From Blasia pusilla (lineage: Eukaryota; Marchantiophyta; Marchantiopsida; Blasiales): DNA of 64,000 bases. The notes beneath the pieces were generated by a model. It ran no database searches and was not told the DNA's origin. It worked only from the letters and a program-made list of their open reading frames with translations. Shown one piece after another: positions 46,724 to 58,242 of the stretch (within the stretch, counting starts at the first letter, position 1; the number at the start of each line of letters is the position of its first letter). The translations under genes and the position numbers were made by a program. The stretch covers positions 43,896,001 to 43,960,000 of the forward strand of contig CM114271.1 in NCBI GenBank assembly GCA_050084515.1, in the 5' to 3' direction.

Positions 46724-49700
46724 ATGGCAGTTCATAGAGTCGCCTCGGGCGTGCAGCTGATTTGGAACCGTTCGTCCGCAAGGGTTCGTTGTCGTGCCAG
46801 TTCCTCTGTTGAATCGTTCTATGGAGCTCCGGCGCTATGGAGTAAAAAATCTGCATCTCTCCATACACAAGAAGTAGGAGGCACGAATGAACATGCGGAG
46901 GCCTCCTCAAACGGAGTAGCGTCTCCAACTCCTCACGGGCCGTACAATTCACAGGTGCGGAATTACTGTGGTTATGCGGCTCTGTCAAGAAGGAACTGAT
47001 CCGTATGTTGCTCTCTGCGAGAATGTGCAAGCCATAGTAACGGGGCTTTGGTCGTTTCTTGTAATACCTTAGGTCGAAGTGAATGTGATTCCTTACACAC
47101 CTAAAGTTGTGTATCTGCCGTATAGTTTTCAGCTCTGGGTATGGATTTAGGCAATTGTTGCATTTTCTGCAGCCTCCGTGGTTGATAGAACGCGTCCCGC
47201 CAGGTACGTTATCACCCAGGGCTCGGAGGTTCAAAATCTTGTTCAGAATGGCAGAAAACTACCCGGGCCTTGATAATCGAGGGCTTAACAATTGCTACGG
47301 GTTCTTACACAGACCTCCTATGCAGCAGACATTGTTTGACGTTTGATGAGAGGTTTGGTGCTTGAAATCAGATAAGGAGCCGTGGTGTTCTACTTTTGGA
47401 AGGTCCAGATGTCTTAAAGTTCTTGCAGGGCTTGGTCACCAACGATATCAAAAGACTAGAGAGGCCAGCCCCTGCAAACTTAGCAGCAGAGTCGTCTCCA
47501 AGGTTCCCTGGGACCAGAACGGGTCCTTTGTACACAGCATTTCTCAATCCACAGGGAAGATTTCTGTACGATCTGTTTCTTTATCGACCGACACACTCAA
47601 TTGAGCTGCTTGATCGGGCAGGATTTAGCCCTGGAGAAGGAGGTGATGGGGTGCCACTTCTTCTGGCGGATGTGGACTTGGCTGTCCTAGAAGAGCTGGT
47701 TTCTCACCTTAAAAAGTGAGTTTTATGACTCTTTCATTCATTCCCATTTTCCTTGATATCAATTCTCTGATAATAAGAGGTTGGATCTAGTCGACGGATG
47801 ATGCGTGTCTAATTGGATTCAGAGAAGAGGGTTGAAAAGGTATTTCATCTTGAGCTCATTATTAAGGATCTCATTTTGCAGAAGGAAAAGTTGAAAAATT
47901 GCCAGTTTGAAGCGGGACTTGCCGAATTTAGTTTTTAGTTGGAAAATGTATAAGATTCGATGTGCATACTGGAGCCTGTTTGTTTGAGATGAAGTGAAGA
48001 AGCGTCTCTGTGTGGTCTTTGCCCTGTTTGCACGTTACAGCTATGTTTGAGGCCTAAAACTTTTTTTCCTGTTACGTACCACAACTAAAAATATCCAGAT
48101 AGTATATCTCCATGAGAAGGGTAAAGTGGGTGTTAGACAGTTAAAGAGGCAGTAAAATTTTCTGCACGCAGTTCTGGTTTAGGATCTGCATGAGATTGGC
48201 TGTAAGGGTTAGTGATAACTGAATTTCGCATAGAATTACACTTCTTCTTCTTCAGGGCACTACTCTATGACCTGAGACACCTAGGACCATCCCGAAAACA
48301 TACTAGGCATACCAGCATCAAGCTGAAATCTTGATGTTCTGTCAGGTTGAAATAGACAAAGTCTTAATTTTTGTGTGCCTTCCACATGAAGCTGAGTAAA
48401 TTCTTGAAATGGTTCTTATTTGACCCAACTATAGGGGGCAATTTGCTGAATAGTTGTTCAGGAACAACCTTCGCATGAAAGTGTGACGTTTCTCCTTCCC
48501 AAATCTATTGCACTCATTGTAGTAACATCTATGCTGATGGAGACAGGCATCGGTTGCGAGCGAAAGTTAAAGTTGAGGATGTTTCGAATGACCTCAAAGT
48601 TTGGCAGAGATTTGGTGGTCCTTCTACGAATGAATATGAGGGGGCCACTGGGGCAGAGACAGAATGTATGGCTTGGGGTGGGGATATGAACAAATCAACA
48701 CAACAAAGAGCTGAGGATAGTCGACTTGATTGGGGATGGTACAAGGATCCACGACTGGGAGAACTTGGTCTGAGGGGCATTTTCCCTGTCAATAGCTTCC
48801 GTATGTATATCATCTACCTGGCAATTTTTCTGAGCTTTTACCAAGAGAATAGAGGTTCTGGTTTGTCCGTACATTTTCCTCTGCTTTTCACTGGTGTAGT
48901 GTTTTAAAATCAAGTGATGGTTGTCAGACCTTGATAGCTTTGCATTTTTCATCTGGGAATCACAACTCCTGTGTTGCATGAGTTGTTGCCATCACCTTGG
49001 AAATAGGCCTCTGTTTCAGAGGTGATGGTAGGATATCAGTGCAAAACTCATAACGGATCTCGTGTTTTGAGATATTCTCCTCCTTAACAACCCTTTGTTT
49101 GATGATCATTGGAGTTCAGAGATTTTCTGGCTGGAAGTTTTGCTTGGAATTCTTCATGCTAATGTCCATAAATACCTGAGCTGGTGCACATACATTTAGT
49201 TGTGCATACTTGGCCTGTGATAAGTTGGGCCAATTTACGGGAAAGTTTTGTTGTGAAGGATGGAATGTCTCTAGAGCTGTGAGGATCTTTCCCATCATAG
49301 TGTAGAAGGTCCACGTTTGAACGTGCTTATGTTTCAGTGTGTGAAGCCCAGGTCACATAGTTGCCAGATACAAGCGGTGGAGCACACCTCTTGGAAAACC
49401 TGAGGAATGCTGAACTTCATGTGGTTTGAATAGATGGTCCAGCACAATTGATGAAAAGGGTTAAGAAATGGTAGAAATTTCTTTGATACTGCCGTCCTTC
49501 AAGAAAGGTGTGAAGTGTAAGCACTGGTTGTCCATCAGCAAAGTCCATGACTCAAATTACTGAAGTCAAAAGTTCCTAAGACTTGAGATTTTTTTATCGG
49601 CATTCTATGTAGGGTGAAGTGGCTATTGGTCATGCCCTTTTTGGCTTTCTTTTCATTGTAGACGTTGAATTTGCTCTGTGGGCTAGAATGGAGAGCGATG

Positions 49701-51671
49701 GTAGTCTGTAGGTGGGCCAAGACTCTGTACTAGTAGAGTATATCTCTCGTAGACTCTCTCGAGGCAAGATACTGAAGCAGCTCTCCTCAATTTCTTATTT
49801 GGGAGGAGCAGGGTTTCCTTGTTTACTCCTCTCCATGTCAAATGAGTTATTCTGTTCTGGAGTTGGGGACGGAGGTGCCCAAGTGCTTCAAAGTATGACT
49901 GTCTGAATGCCATGGCTGATGGAAATGTATGTCTTGTGTATCAGAGGATTTGATCTAACTAATGCTTTTGTGTGATTGGCTTTTTCAACAGTAGATTTAT
50001 ATAGTTTTACAAAGTCACCCTAAAGTAGGAACAAGGATACTGGCATCCTATCTTTCCATTATGGTTCCTGGTTTCTTCTAGTTTTCACTCATATTTTCTC
50101 TCAGTTCCTTGAAAACCTCATCTCGAATATGCCGTACTTGCTCATCATTAATTCTGTTACATTTGTCTAAGAGAGCTTCATTTGGTACCAGCACCTTTGG
50201 TCACTGCAGATCAAGAAGTTGGTGAAGACCACTACTTAGCATGGAGACTTGAGCAAGGAGTTGCTGAAGGATCAACCGAGATACCGAAAGGTAATCACAA
50301 CTCTACATTGCTTATAATCAAGCATCAGGATTCCTTGACAGTTTCAAAATTGTCCGATTGCTAGTGGTGTTTACTTTGTCTACCATGATCAGAAGAATCT
50401 ATTGCTGGACAGGAGAGGCAATACCACTGGAGTACAATCTAGCAGGACTGAATGCTATCAGTTTTGAGAAAGGATGCTACGTAGGTCAGGAACTTGTGGC
50501 AAGAACACATCATCGAGGGGTCATTCGCAAGCGAGTTATGCCTGTCAACTTTGTTGATGAAGATGGAACAAGTGAGTCTCTTCAGATACCTGCTTCAAGA
50601 ATCTACCACCTAATCTTTAGTCTGAGTGAAACAACGAAAGAGGTCAAAACATGTACAGTATTCCCTGACCACGTAAGCATTGCCTTAAATCTTTAGGTCA
50701 TGTTAATCCAGAAAACATGTGTAAACCTAGTAGATCAGAAGTTTTTTGCTTTGTGGAAGTTAGTGAGCTTCTACTCCTAATATTCTTTTCAAAACCTGCA
50801 CTCTTTCACCTCTCAAGGATGATTATACTAACACAACCTCATTGGAACCTGACATTTATGAGCTCACCAGCATCTATACCGTCCAAAGTGTTCCCCCTCC
50901 ACACACAGGTGGAGCCATGACTGACCAAAAACTTCACAATCTGAGTGTGGACACTTCACAATCAGACTACCTGGAACATCGACTGTTCAAAATGGTCATC
51001 AAAGTAAAAGTCAGATGTGTAGCTACTCCAGAGCCTTTGTATTCTAGTTTCTAGCCTTTTACAAGTTTGTGGAAGACTTGAAGACAGCTGAAAATCAACA
51101 GGTGCTAGGTACAGCAAATCAGCTATATTGAAGGAGAACCTAGATTCCTTGTGCAGATCCGCCTGCCTTTGTCTTCAGATAGTTTGTGTAAATATTTGGG
51201 ATTGGTTGGGTGTTGTGAACTCCTAGATGGATTTGTCAGGTTCCCACAGTTCCAAGATTGTTTCAAACCTGTCACAGGATGAAAATGAAAGCAATGACTA
51301 CACATCTTCTTGTTAGCCTGTCCGACAAGCAGCTCCCTATGATAATTTAATTTTGTATGTCCATTCATGTCTGCTATTATTGTTATATTTGGAGATGTAA
51401 CGATTTGGGAGGGTTTGCAGAAGCTCAACAAGAGGTAATTCCAGGGGTTGAGATTTTGGACGTGAAAGCCAATAAAAAGGTGGGGAAAGTTACGGCAGTT
51501 CTTGGTCCTCGTGGTTTGGCACTCTTAAGACTGGATGCAGTGAGTCGAGAAGCAAGTCAATTGAAGCTTGCTGTTTCAGACACAAATGTGTATTTGAAAG
51601 CTAGCCGTCCGAAATGGTGGTCAGGTGATTGGGGAAGAGACGAGCAGCAGCAAACGGTTGCAAATGCATAG
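46724..51671 (+). CDS. IBA57: IBA57/YgfZ-type iron-sulfur cluster assembly factor, mitochondrial, 6 exons
   Basis: Exons 46724-46954, 47372-47715, 48547-48800, 50174-50290, 50413-50571 and 51421-51671 total 1356 bases, 451 residues, all with GT-AG junctions. The family (COG0354, GcvT-like folate-binding fold) helps make [4Fe-4S] clusters with ISCA proteins in mitochondria. The N-terminal ~77 residues are rich in Arg, Ser and Ala, fitting a mitochondrial presequence. Family motifs: [19 protein letters not shown] (about 83-101), [62 protein letters not shown] and the signature KGCYVGQE (335-342), then [12 protein letters not shown]. The 5' edge of exon 4 (50174) was chosen because it alone keeps the frame. 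The largest introns, 831 bp (47716-48546) and 1373 bp (48801-50173), are otherwise featureless. Confidence 0.94.
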
Positions 51672-53489
51672 GAAGGAAAAAAAAACTAATCATTGACAGT
51701 ATCATTTGCAGTAGTAGTCCCTCGAGTTCTTATCCATTTTCTACCTTCTAGGTTCTAGGTAGGATTTGCTTCAAAGCCCGTGAGCTGGGTTACTCACACT
51801 ACGCGTTAGTTGATTTATCAAAACAGTATTGGGAAGCAGCTGTAGAACAACCTCACTTGTCAAAAAGTCGAGAGTATGAGGGCTACTCAAATCCTGTTCC
51901 GGTTCCAGGAACTCTTTCTTTTCATCTAAGTTTCAAACAAAAGAGGTCTGTAATTTAAGAACTATCACGTAAAACTGTGCAATGTCTTCTCAGCTGGGTA
52001 AGAGCTGTTCGAGCAGTGCTATTCTTTCCAACTTCGCAAGAGCCAGGAATGTTTATTCCTGATTGCAGTGTGATCTGTTGTTTCAGAATCGACACTAGTT
52101 TGACACCCTGCACAGATTATGAAATTGCCACCTCTGCCACACTCCACGAGAAGTGAGAAAGCATCTGAAAACAACAGATGATGTAAGAGGCCGGTTGCCC
52201 TGGAGAGAAGCAACGAGGGGAAAAGGGCTGCTGAAAGTTAATCCTCATAAAAGTTGCTCGACAACCTCATGAGAAAGGATGACAAGCGATTTATTTGGGA
52301 AGCCGTATGTAAATCTAGGGAATTTGTCTAATAGGAAATTTGATGCTTTCACACCTCATGTCCACTACATGCAAGATTGGCATGATTGGACATCCGGTAG
52401 TACATGGTTAGAAACATCTATATGACAATCCTCAAACCCTGGAAATCCCTAAGAGTTTGTCCCTTCTCTTTTTGCAATAATTACATCCCCTTCCCCCAAA
52501 TATGAGTATCAAAGGGATTTGGAGCTTGTTCTTTGATCTAAGTAGGACGCGGAATCTGGTATTGTCCCATGTCTACATCGTAAGATCTTGTGTTATTCCT
52601 TTACACATCACTTTTCTTATGTAATGAGGGAACCACACTGGTTTCTTAGTCACTAGAAGGCTTGGAACATTATGATCTGATGGAGAAAGGAAAAGGATTC
52701 ACAAGAATAGGATGAATTTTTTTTCTTCTTTTTGTTACCTATATTAATATTGTTGTAGAATACCACTCTCATTCGTTCACCACTTCCAATATTTGGCACG
52801 CTAGACTTGGGTAGGAAAAAAATGTGTTAAGGTCACACAAAATGTAATTGTATGACACTAGTTTATAATTGGCTATGGGTGGATCCTTTATTTGTCAAGA
52901 GCCTACTTGCCATAAGTTGTTTGGGTTGCAAGAAAATATTTCTCACAACAAGAAAATTGGCTTATGTGCAATTATTTGGGAGTGAGTAATACATGGAATT
53001 GAGTTATCATACTTTATAAAGTTCATGCTCTCTAGTGGTTGGCTAATAAAGGAAGGAGATACCACATATAGCATACAAATCTTCTCACATTTGTACTTTT
53101 AATTGGACATTATTTTTATATTGCTTGCTAGTATATTCTCGAAGCAAAAGATAATGCACTAGTAATTGAAGTACATTAGGTTGTGCAATCTAGTTGAGGG
53201 ATTACATATATGTATAGTAGCCAACATATTATTGGTGCATTAGATAGTGGATCCATTGTGTGCATGTCATGTTATGGAGTTTTTTATTGGATGGGTAGGA
53301 CCTAATACTGATTCTTATAATGTTGCCTCATGTTAGGATTGTGCAATTGACGATAAACATGACTTTGAGTGGCATCTTTAGAAGGTTTTCTTTATAATTC
53401 TTTAAATTACTTAGAACTTTTCTCATACTCTATTTTGTTTTACTAGTGGAAACTAAGCATTATGTAACCTTGCCATGTGGGCTCTATTG
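51672..53489. other. Intergenic; 3' flank of the IBA57-like gene
   Basis: Presumably 3' UTR at first, then AT-rich DNA from about 52350. No coding motifs or transposon ends recognised. Confidence 0.4.
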
Positions 53490-53905
53490 TTGAGCCATAC
53501 AATTTCAAAGTGATACATCAACTTGGGAGAGTGGACCATGATGCAGATGGGTTGAGTCATACCTCATGTCTGAGGTAACAAGATGTGATTGTGACTTGTT
53601 TGAATGGTTAGAGTGATGAAAAGATGTTGCATGAATGACTCACATCTAGCCTACTTGGGGTTTTTGACCATGGAGAGTCATGTAGCATCAACTCCAAGTC
53701 TCCAACATTGAGGTTAAATGGAGAATCCCTAAATATAGAAGTCGGTGAGGAGGGGACATATGGTCGAGATATCCAAACTGATGGGTCTTTTTTAGGAGTA
53801 CTCTCACAGCTTAGTTAGCCGACATGTAGAGTTCTACCGTGTTGACGACATAGAGGATCTTCAGCCGGTTTGGGTGTAACTTTGTTTTGAGGTGTTGTAT
53901 GAAGT
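53490..53905 (+). repeat. Decayed gypsy fragment followed by the shared ~100 bp dispersed repeat
   Basis: At 53490-53780 a reading resembling the end of gypsy RNase H (VDHDADGLSHT) and its following spacer matches 35395-35640 in motif order (GATGAnAAGATG, then CATCnnCCnnnCTT, then CAACTCCA). At 53801-53905 it carries the repeat also seen at 25531-25626. This links that repeat to the second gypsy lineage. Confidence 0.65.
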
Positions 53906-54301
53906 GAACGACACGTCCATTGCGTCCTGAGCATCGTTTCTAATTAGTTCCCTTCTTAGCTATTTGTGGCCAGATCACCTGTTGACTGAGTCAATGGTCA
54001 TCCGGTAACCTATGCTTGAAGGTTACTGTGGGGAGGCTATTTTTGGGGGAGGAGCCTTTTGGGTCTTCCCAAGGCTATAAGAGAGGGAGAGATGGTTTTC
54101 TCAAGCCATATTTATCATGTTGAGCCTTTGAAGCATCTATCTTGCTTCATATGTAGTAGGAACCATGAAGCTAGCGTTCCGATTTCCTCATAGCGGAGGG
54201 TGGATGTGGCTTGATATGCCAATGTAGTTGGCCATGTGAGCCATTTTTCCTCTGATTTTACATGAGAAAGATGCGAGGTGGCAAGGGGGAATTTTTTGTA
54301 T
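53906..54301. other. Intergenic, no gene seen
   Basis: No motif recognised. The last bases adjoin the left target duplication of the hAT-type element. Confidence 0.35.
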
Positions 54302-54789
54302 GTAGGTATTAAGGTTGCACATAGACAAAGCCATTGTCTGCGGACATGTCCATGTCCGCGGACTTACGTCTTTCCTGTGTACGAACATGTATGTGCGGGC
54401 TCGAGTACCCGGGGCCCGCTTGGATCCCATACCCTGGCCTGGGGGGCGTTTGGTGTGGGCTTCGAGCCCGCCTTGCGGGCCCTAGGAGTGGGCTCGAGGC
54501 CCGCCCTGAGCCGGAAAAAATTGGCCCGCTAGATCAAGATTTGGTCCAACGGACCAATTTTTGGAGGCCTTGAGTCCGCGCATACCCTGCCAAGGGGCCC
54601 ACAAGGCAGGCTCGAGACCTACATGGCGGGCTTGGTGCGAGCCTCAAGCCCCCCCAACCTGCGCCAGGCTCCGACCCCGTGCTGCAACCAGGGGTTGCGG
54701 GCCACGCAACGGGTGCAGGCTCTAGGTGAGCTTGGGTGCGGGCCGGGCATGTCTAGACTTGTCTGTTTCCATGCAACCATGGCAGGTAG
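54302..54789 (+). mobile_element. hAT-type miniature element (54310-54781), GC-rich long form
   Basis: The ends are TAAGGTTGCA and TGCAACCATG. The 8 bp flanks GTAGGTAT and GCAGGTAG agree at 6 of 8 positions. At 472 bp it matches the ~478 bp outer element at 17020-23186. It has GTCCGCGGACTT-type subterminal palindromes and a strongly GC-rich, CpG- and GCCCGC-rich core unlike the AT-rich surroundings. The open frames in it are not genes. Confidence 0.82.
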
Positions 54790-56034
54790 GCAAGCAAGTT
54801 GCTTGGGTGGGTAGCCCTTGGAGACACCATGTTTGTGTTATTTTGTTAGTTTTTCATTCAAAAGATCATGTGTGGAAATGTTGCCTATTTTTCTTAGGTT
54901 TTGCTGGTACAAGATAACATAGGGCAGAAGTAGAGTGTAGCGGGAAACACGCTCAGGTCTAGCGCGCCAGTCTAGCGTCGAGAACAACGATGCATGTCGG
55001 TAAAAGGGAAGAGAAGTGCACATTGGGTCAAGAATTGCAACGGCCATGAGGGGGGGGGGGGGGTTGCTGGTTAGTTAGGTCGCGGCTAGGTTAGGGTTAG
55101 GTCACAAATGTACACGGTTGGGGCATAGACGGGCGGGTAGCCTCCGTAGGAGGCAACCGTTTAGGTCGTAGGAAACCAATGCATGCTCTACAAAGGGCAT
55201 AAAGGTCTCATAGGGCGGCACACCTTGGAGCCAAGCGCATAAGTGGAGTTAGGAGAGAGACAAAGTCACGGTAGATTCATCGGAACAGAGTGAATTGGAG
55301 CCGTGAGTTAAACAAGCTGATTGAGAGGGGTTGAGGTTAGGTGACTTCGATGGAGGATCGAGTGCCATAGGTAGGTGCGCATGACGTGAGTGTGTGATGG
55401 AAGGAAGCGGGCTCCATAGGGAGCCACGCTAAGGAATTCATGAGGTCTTGTATAGTTGGAGGGACGGGTTAGGTACAAGGAGGTACATGCGTACCTTTCT
55501 GGTATGTTGCACCCGTAGGGAGTCAAGGCACAATTCTTAATGGCTCTGGATGGGGAGTGCTTGATGGGGAAGAGGTAGCTTGGCATGAGGGTTGTTAGAG
55601 CTTGGGAGCAGTCAAGTGTTGTGAAGAGGTTGGAAGGGTAACCAACTTCGAGTGAAGCTAGGAAGGGTGGGAGAGAGCCACACTAGATTGCATAGGGCAT
55701 TGTGCGCGGGAGGAGTTAAGGAGGAGAAGGAAAATGGGTCAAGGGGCACAAAGGCAGGATGGGGATGAAGAAGAGGCGTGCACATTGATGTATGAAGGCG
55801 TGCATGGCCGTATTAAGTATAGGTGCATAGGGATAGGCCTACAAATTCCCCAAGTACTAGTGTAGGATTAGGATAGGTCCTAGATTTGTTAGATAAATTT
55901 GTCAGTCCATGGATGGGAAGAGTACGCATTCAGTCTGTTGACACTAGTGAGACTTGAGTCAGGTGTCAAAGGTATCCACCTCTAAACAATAACTTCGTAG
56001 ATCAAGAAGAGTCACACATCATGTTCATAGATTC
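54790..56034. other. Intergenic with a G14 run at 55050-55063
   Basis: A homopolymer of 14 G lies at 55050-55063. The rest (to about 55800) is moderately GC-rich with no recognised motif. It may include the missing 5' part of the copia element, but I could not read any gag or integrase. Confidence 0.5.
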
Positions 56035-57620
56035 ATGAATGAAAGATTCCTTATGACACATCATGTATATATGATGACTACCCTTAAAGAACAAGAGCCA
56101 AGTTTTTTAGAAGAAGTTGCAAGCAAGTTCAAATGGATTGAAGCCATGGAGGAAGAGCTTGCTGCATTAAGACATCAACAGACCTACGAGCTGGTTGATA
56201 TATTTTTCAGTAAGGAAGCTATTGGTTGCAAATGGGTTTACAAAGTCAAGCGCAATCAAGATGGTATAGAGAACACATACAAAGCCAAATTGGTAGCTAA
56301 GGGCTATGCACAACAATATATCATCGATTATGAGGAGACATTTAGCCTTGTTGCAAAGATGGCGACTACGAGAACAGTGGTTGCAGTTGCACAAAGTAAG
56401 AAGTGGGGATTACATCACATGGACGTGAAGAATACCTTCTTGAATTGAGTTCTATATTAGCAGGTATATATGACTCAACCATATGTATATAAGCGTCAAA
56501 AGTTTCGATTCCGCGTATGCAACTTAGAGAAATCTTTATACGGGCTCAAACAAGCTCCAAGAGCTTGGTATGGCAAGATTACATCATCTTACAAGAGTTG
56601 GGCTTTAGGGCATGTGATCCTGACTCCTCGTTATATGTCTTGAGAAGACAAGATCATACGGTTATGATTGTGTTGTATGTTGATGACCTCTTGATTATTA
56701 GGAGTATCGAGGATATATTACAACAAGTCAAGCTAAAATTATAAGCAAAATTTGATATGAAGGACTTGGAAAAACTCAAGTACTTCCTTGGTGTTCAGTT
56801 TATCAAGGTTGGACAGAGCATGTAGTTATTACAACAAAAATATGCTCTTCATATGCTGTCAAAATATGGTATGACGGCTTGTAAGTCAATCTCTACAACG
56901 ATTGACCAGAGTATGAAACTAACAATGGATGAAGGATAGTTGCTTGTAAATTCTAATATGTATAGGCGCATGGTTGGAAGTTTGATCTATCTAATTCTAA
57001 CCATGCCACATTTGACCTACGCAGTTGGTCTAGTGAGCCAATTTATGCAAGCACCTCAAAAATCTCATCTTGATGCTATAAGGAGGATAATGCGGTATGT
57101 GAATTCGAAATTATCAGTTCAATCTTGGCTTCAATTTCAACCTTCTCCGAGTTTACAATTACAAAGATTCACAGACTCTTATTGGGTAGGAAGCGTGTAT
57201 GATAGACACTTCACATCTGGTTATTCATTTACCTTGGGAAGCGCAGCTATAAGTTGGGCTTCAAAGAAGTAACCTATAGTTGCTTTATCTTCAATAGAAG
57301 ATGAATACAGAGGAGCAACCAATACACCAAGTGAGGCGGTATGGCTCCATGGATTACTTGTTGTGATTGGTGTTAGTAACTTAGGACCTAATGTAATTTA
57401 TGCATACAATATTAGTAGCATCAAGCTTGCTAATAACCATGTGTTTCATGCTCGAACAAAGCATGTTGAGTTGCACTATCATTTTATCAGAGAGAAAGTG
57501 CTTGTAGGAGAAATTGATCTTGTATATATACTTACAAATCAGCAAATTGATGATATCTTTAGAAACGATTTAGGTGTTAAAGATATCGATATGAGTTTGA
57601 CGGGGAGTATTGAAGATTGA
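56035..57620 (+). pseudogene. pol: Decayed Ty1/copia reverse transcriptase and RNase H
   Basis: Pieces in order: FKWIEAMEEELAAL, GCKWVYKVKRNQDG, YKAKLVAKGYAQQ and HHMDVKNTFLN (RT start, 56035-56448; the family has DVKTAFLNG); then a YVDDLLI box (56517-56744); then YRRMVGSLIYL, HLDAIRRIMRYV and TSGYSFTLGSAAISWASKK (RNase H, 56940-57272); and finally ARTKHVELHYHFIREKV (57363-57620). Frames shift between pieces and in-frame stops occur. No copia integrase or gag was found upstream, so it is also 5'-truncated. Confidence 0.88.
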
Positions 57621-57960
57621 GTTATAGTCAAGCTCATCGGACATCCAAACTGCTACATTTGGTACTCACACAAAGTAAAGAAGCTTAATCTTGCTTAGTC
57701 AATTAAGTACAATTATCTTAACTAGGGTTAGTTAATCATAATTAGTCTAACTCAAGACTATGGTTAGGATTAAGATTAGGGTTGCTTGTACGCATCCTAT
57801 ATAATTGAGAAGGGGAACACCTTCCATTCATTTTCTCATTGCAAAATTTTATTCTTCATGATGGTGTGCGAGCACAAGAGTTGTATCCCATCAATTATGT
57901 TTATTTAGGAGTTTTCTACATTCTATACTTATTGAAGCTTAGAGAAATTGGAAATAAAAT
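57601..57960 (+). repeat. Possible 3' LTR of the copia element
   Basis: Right after the RNase H end is a purine-rich GACGGGGAG, then TATTGAAGATTGAG, close to the usual TGTTGAAG-type copia LTR start. A TATATAA box and a CTTCCATTC-type region follow at about 57800. The right edge is not defined and no left LTR was seen to confirm it. Confidence 0.4.
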
Positions 57961-57981
57961 TTTTACTTAAATAAAACTGTA

Positions 57982-58242
57982 ATGAAAAAAATTTGTAGGT
58001 CATGTAATATAGGAACTATTGAGGATGAAGAACATGTGTTCCTTCAATATTTTAGATATGTAGAGATTGGCTTAGCTAATAAAATTAATATTTCAAATTT
58101 ATACTCTTTATTAGAGTCAGTGCCTTATGATTTAGGTTGTTATATAAAGGACATATGTAATAATTCATCACACCAATACTCTAAGCATTGGCTAAGATTG
58201 GGCCTTTACGTTCTTTTCCTTATTTGGTCTATTAGTTTGTGA
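57982..58242 (+). pseudogene. Possible LINE reverse-transcriptase C-terminal zinc-finger remnant
   Basis: An open frame of 86 residues begins KKICRSCNIGTIEDEEHVFLQ. This matches the zinc-binding tail of plant LINE-type reverse transcriptases (C-x2-C, then EDExH). The final Cys expected a few residues later reads Tyr. No RT palm precedes it. Confidence 0.45.
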
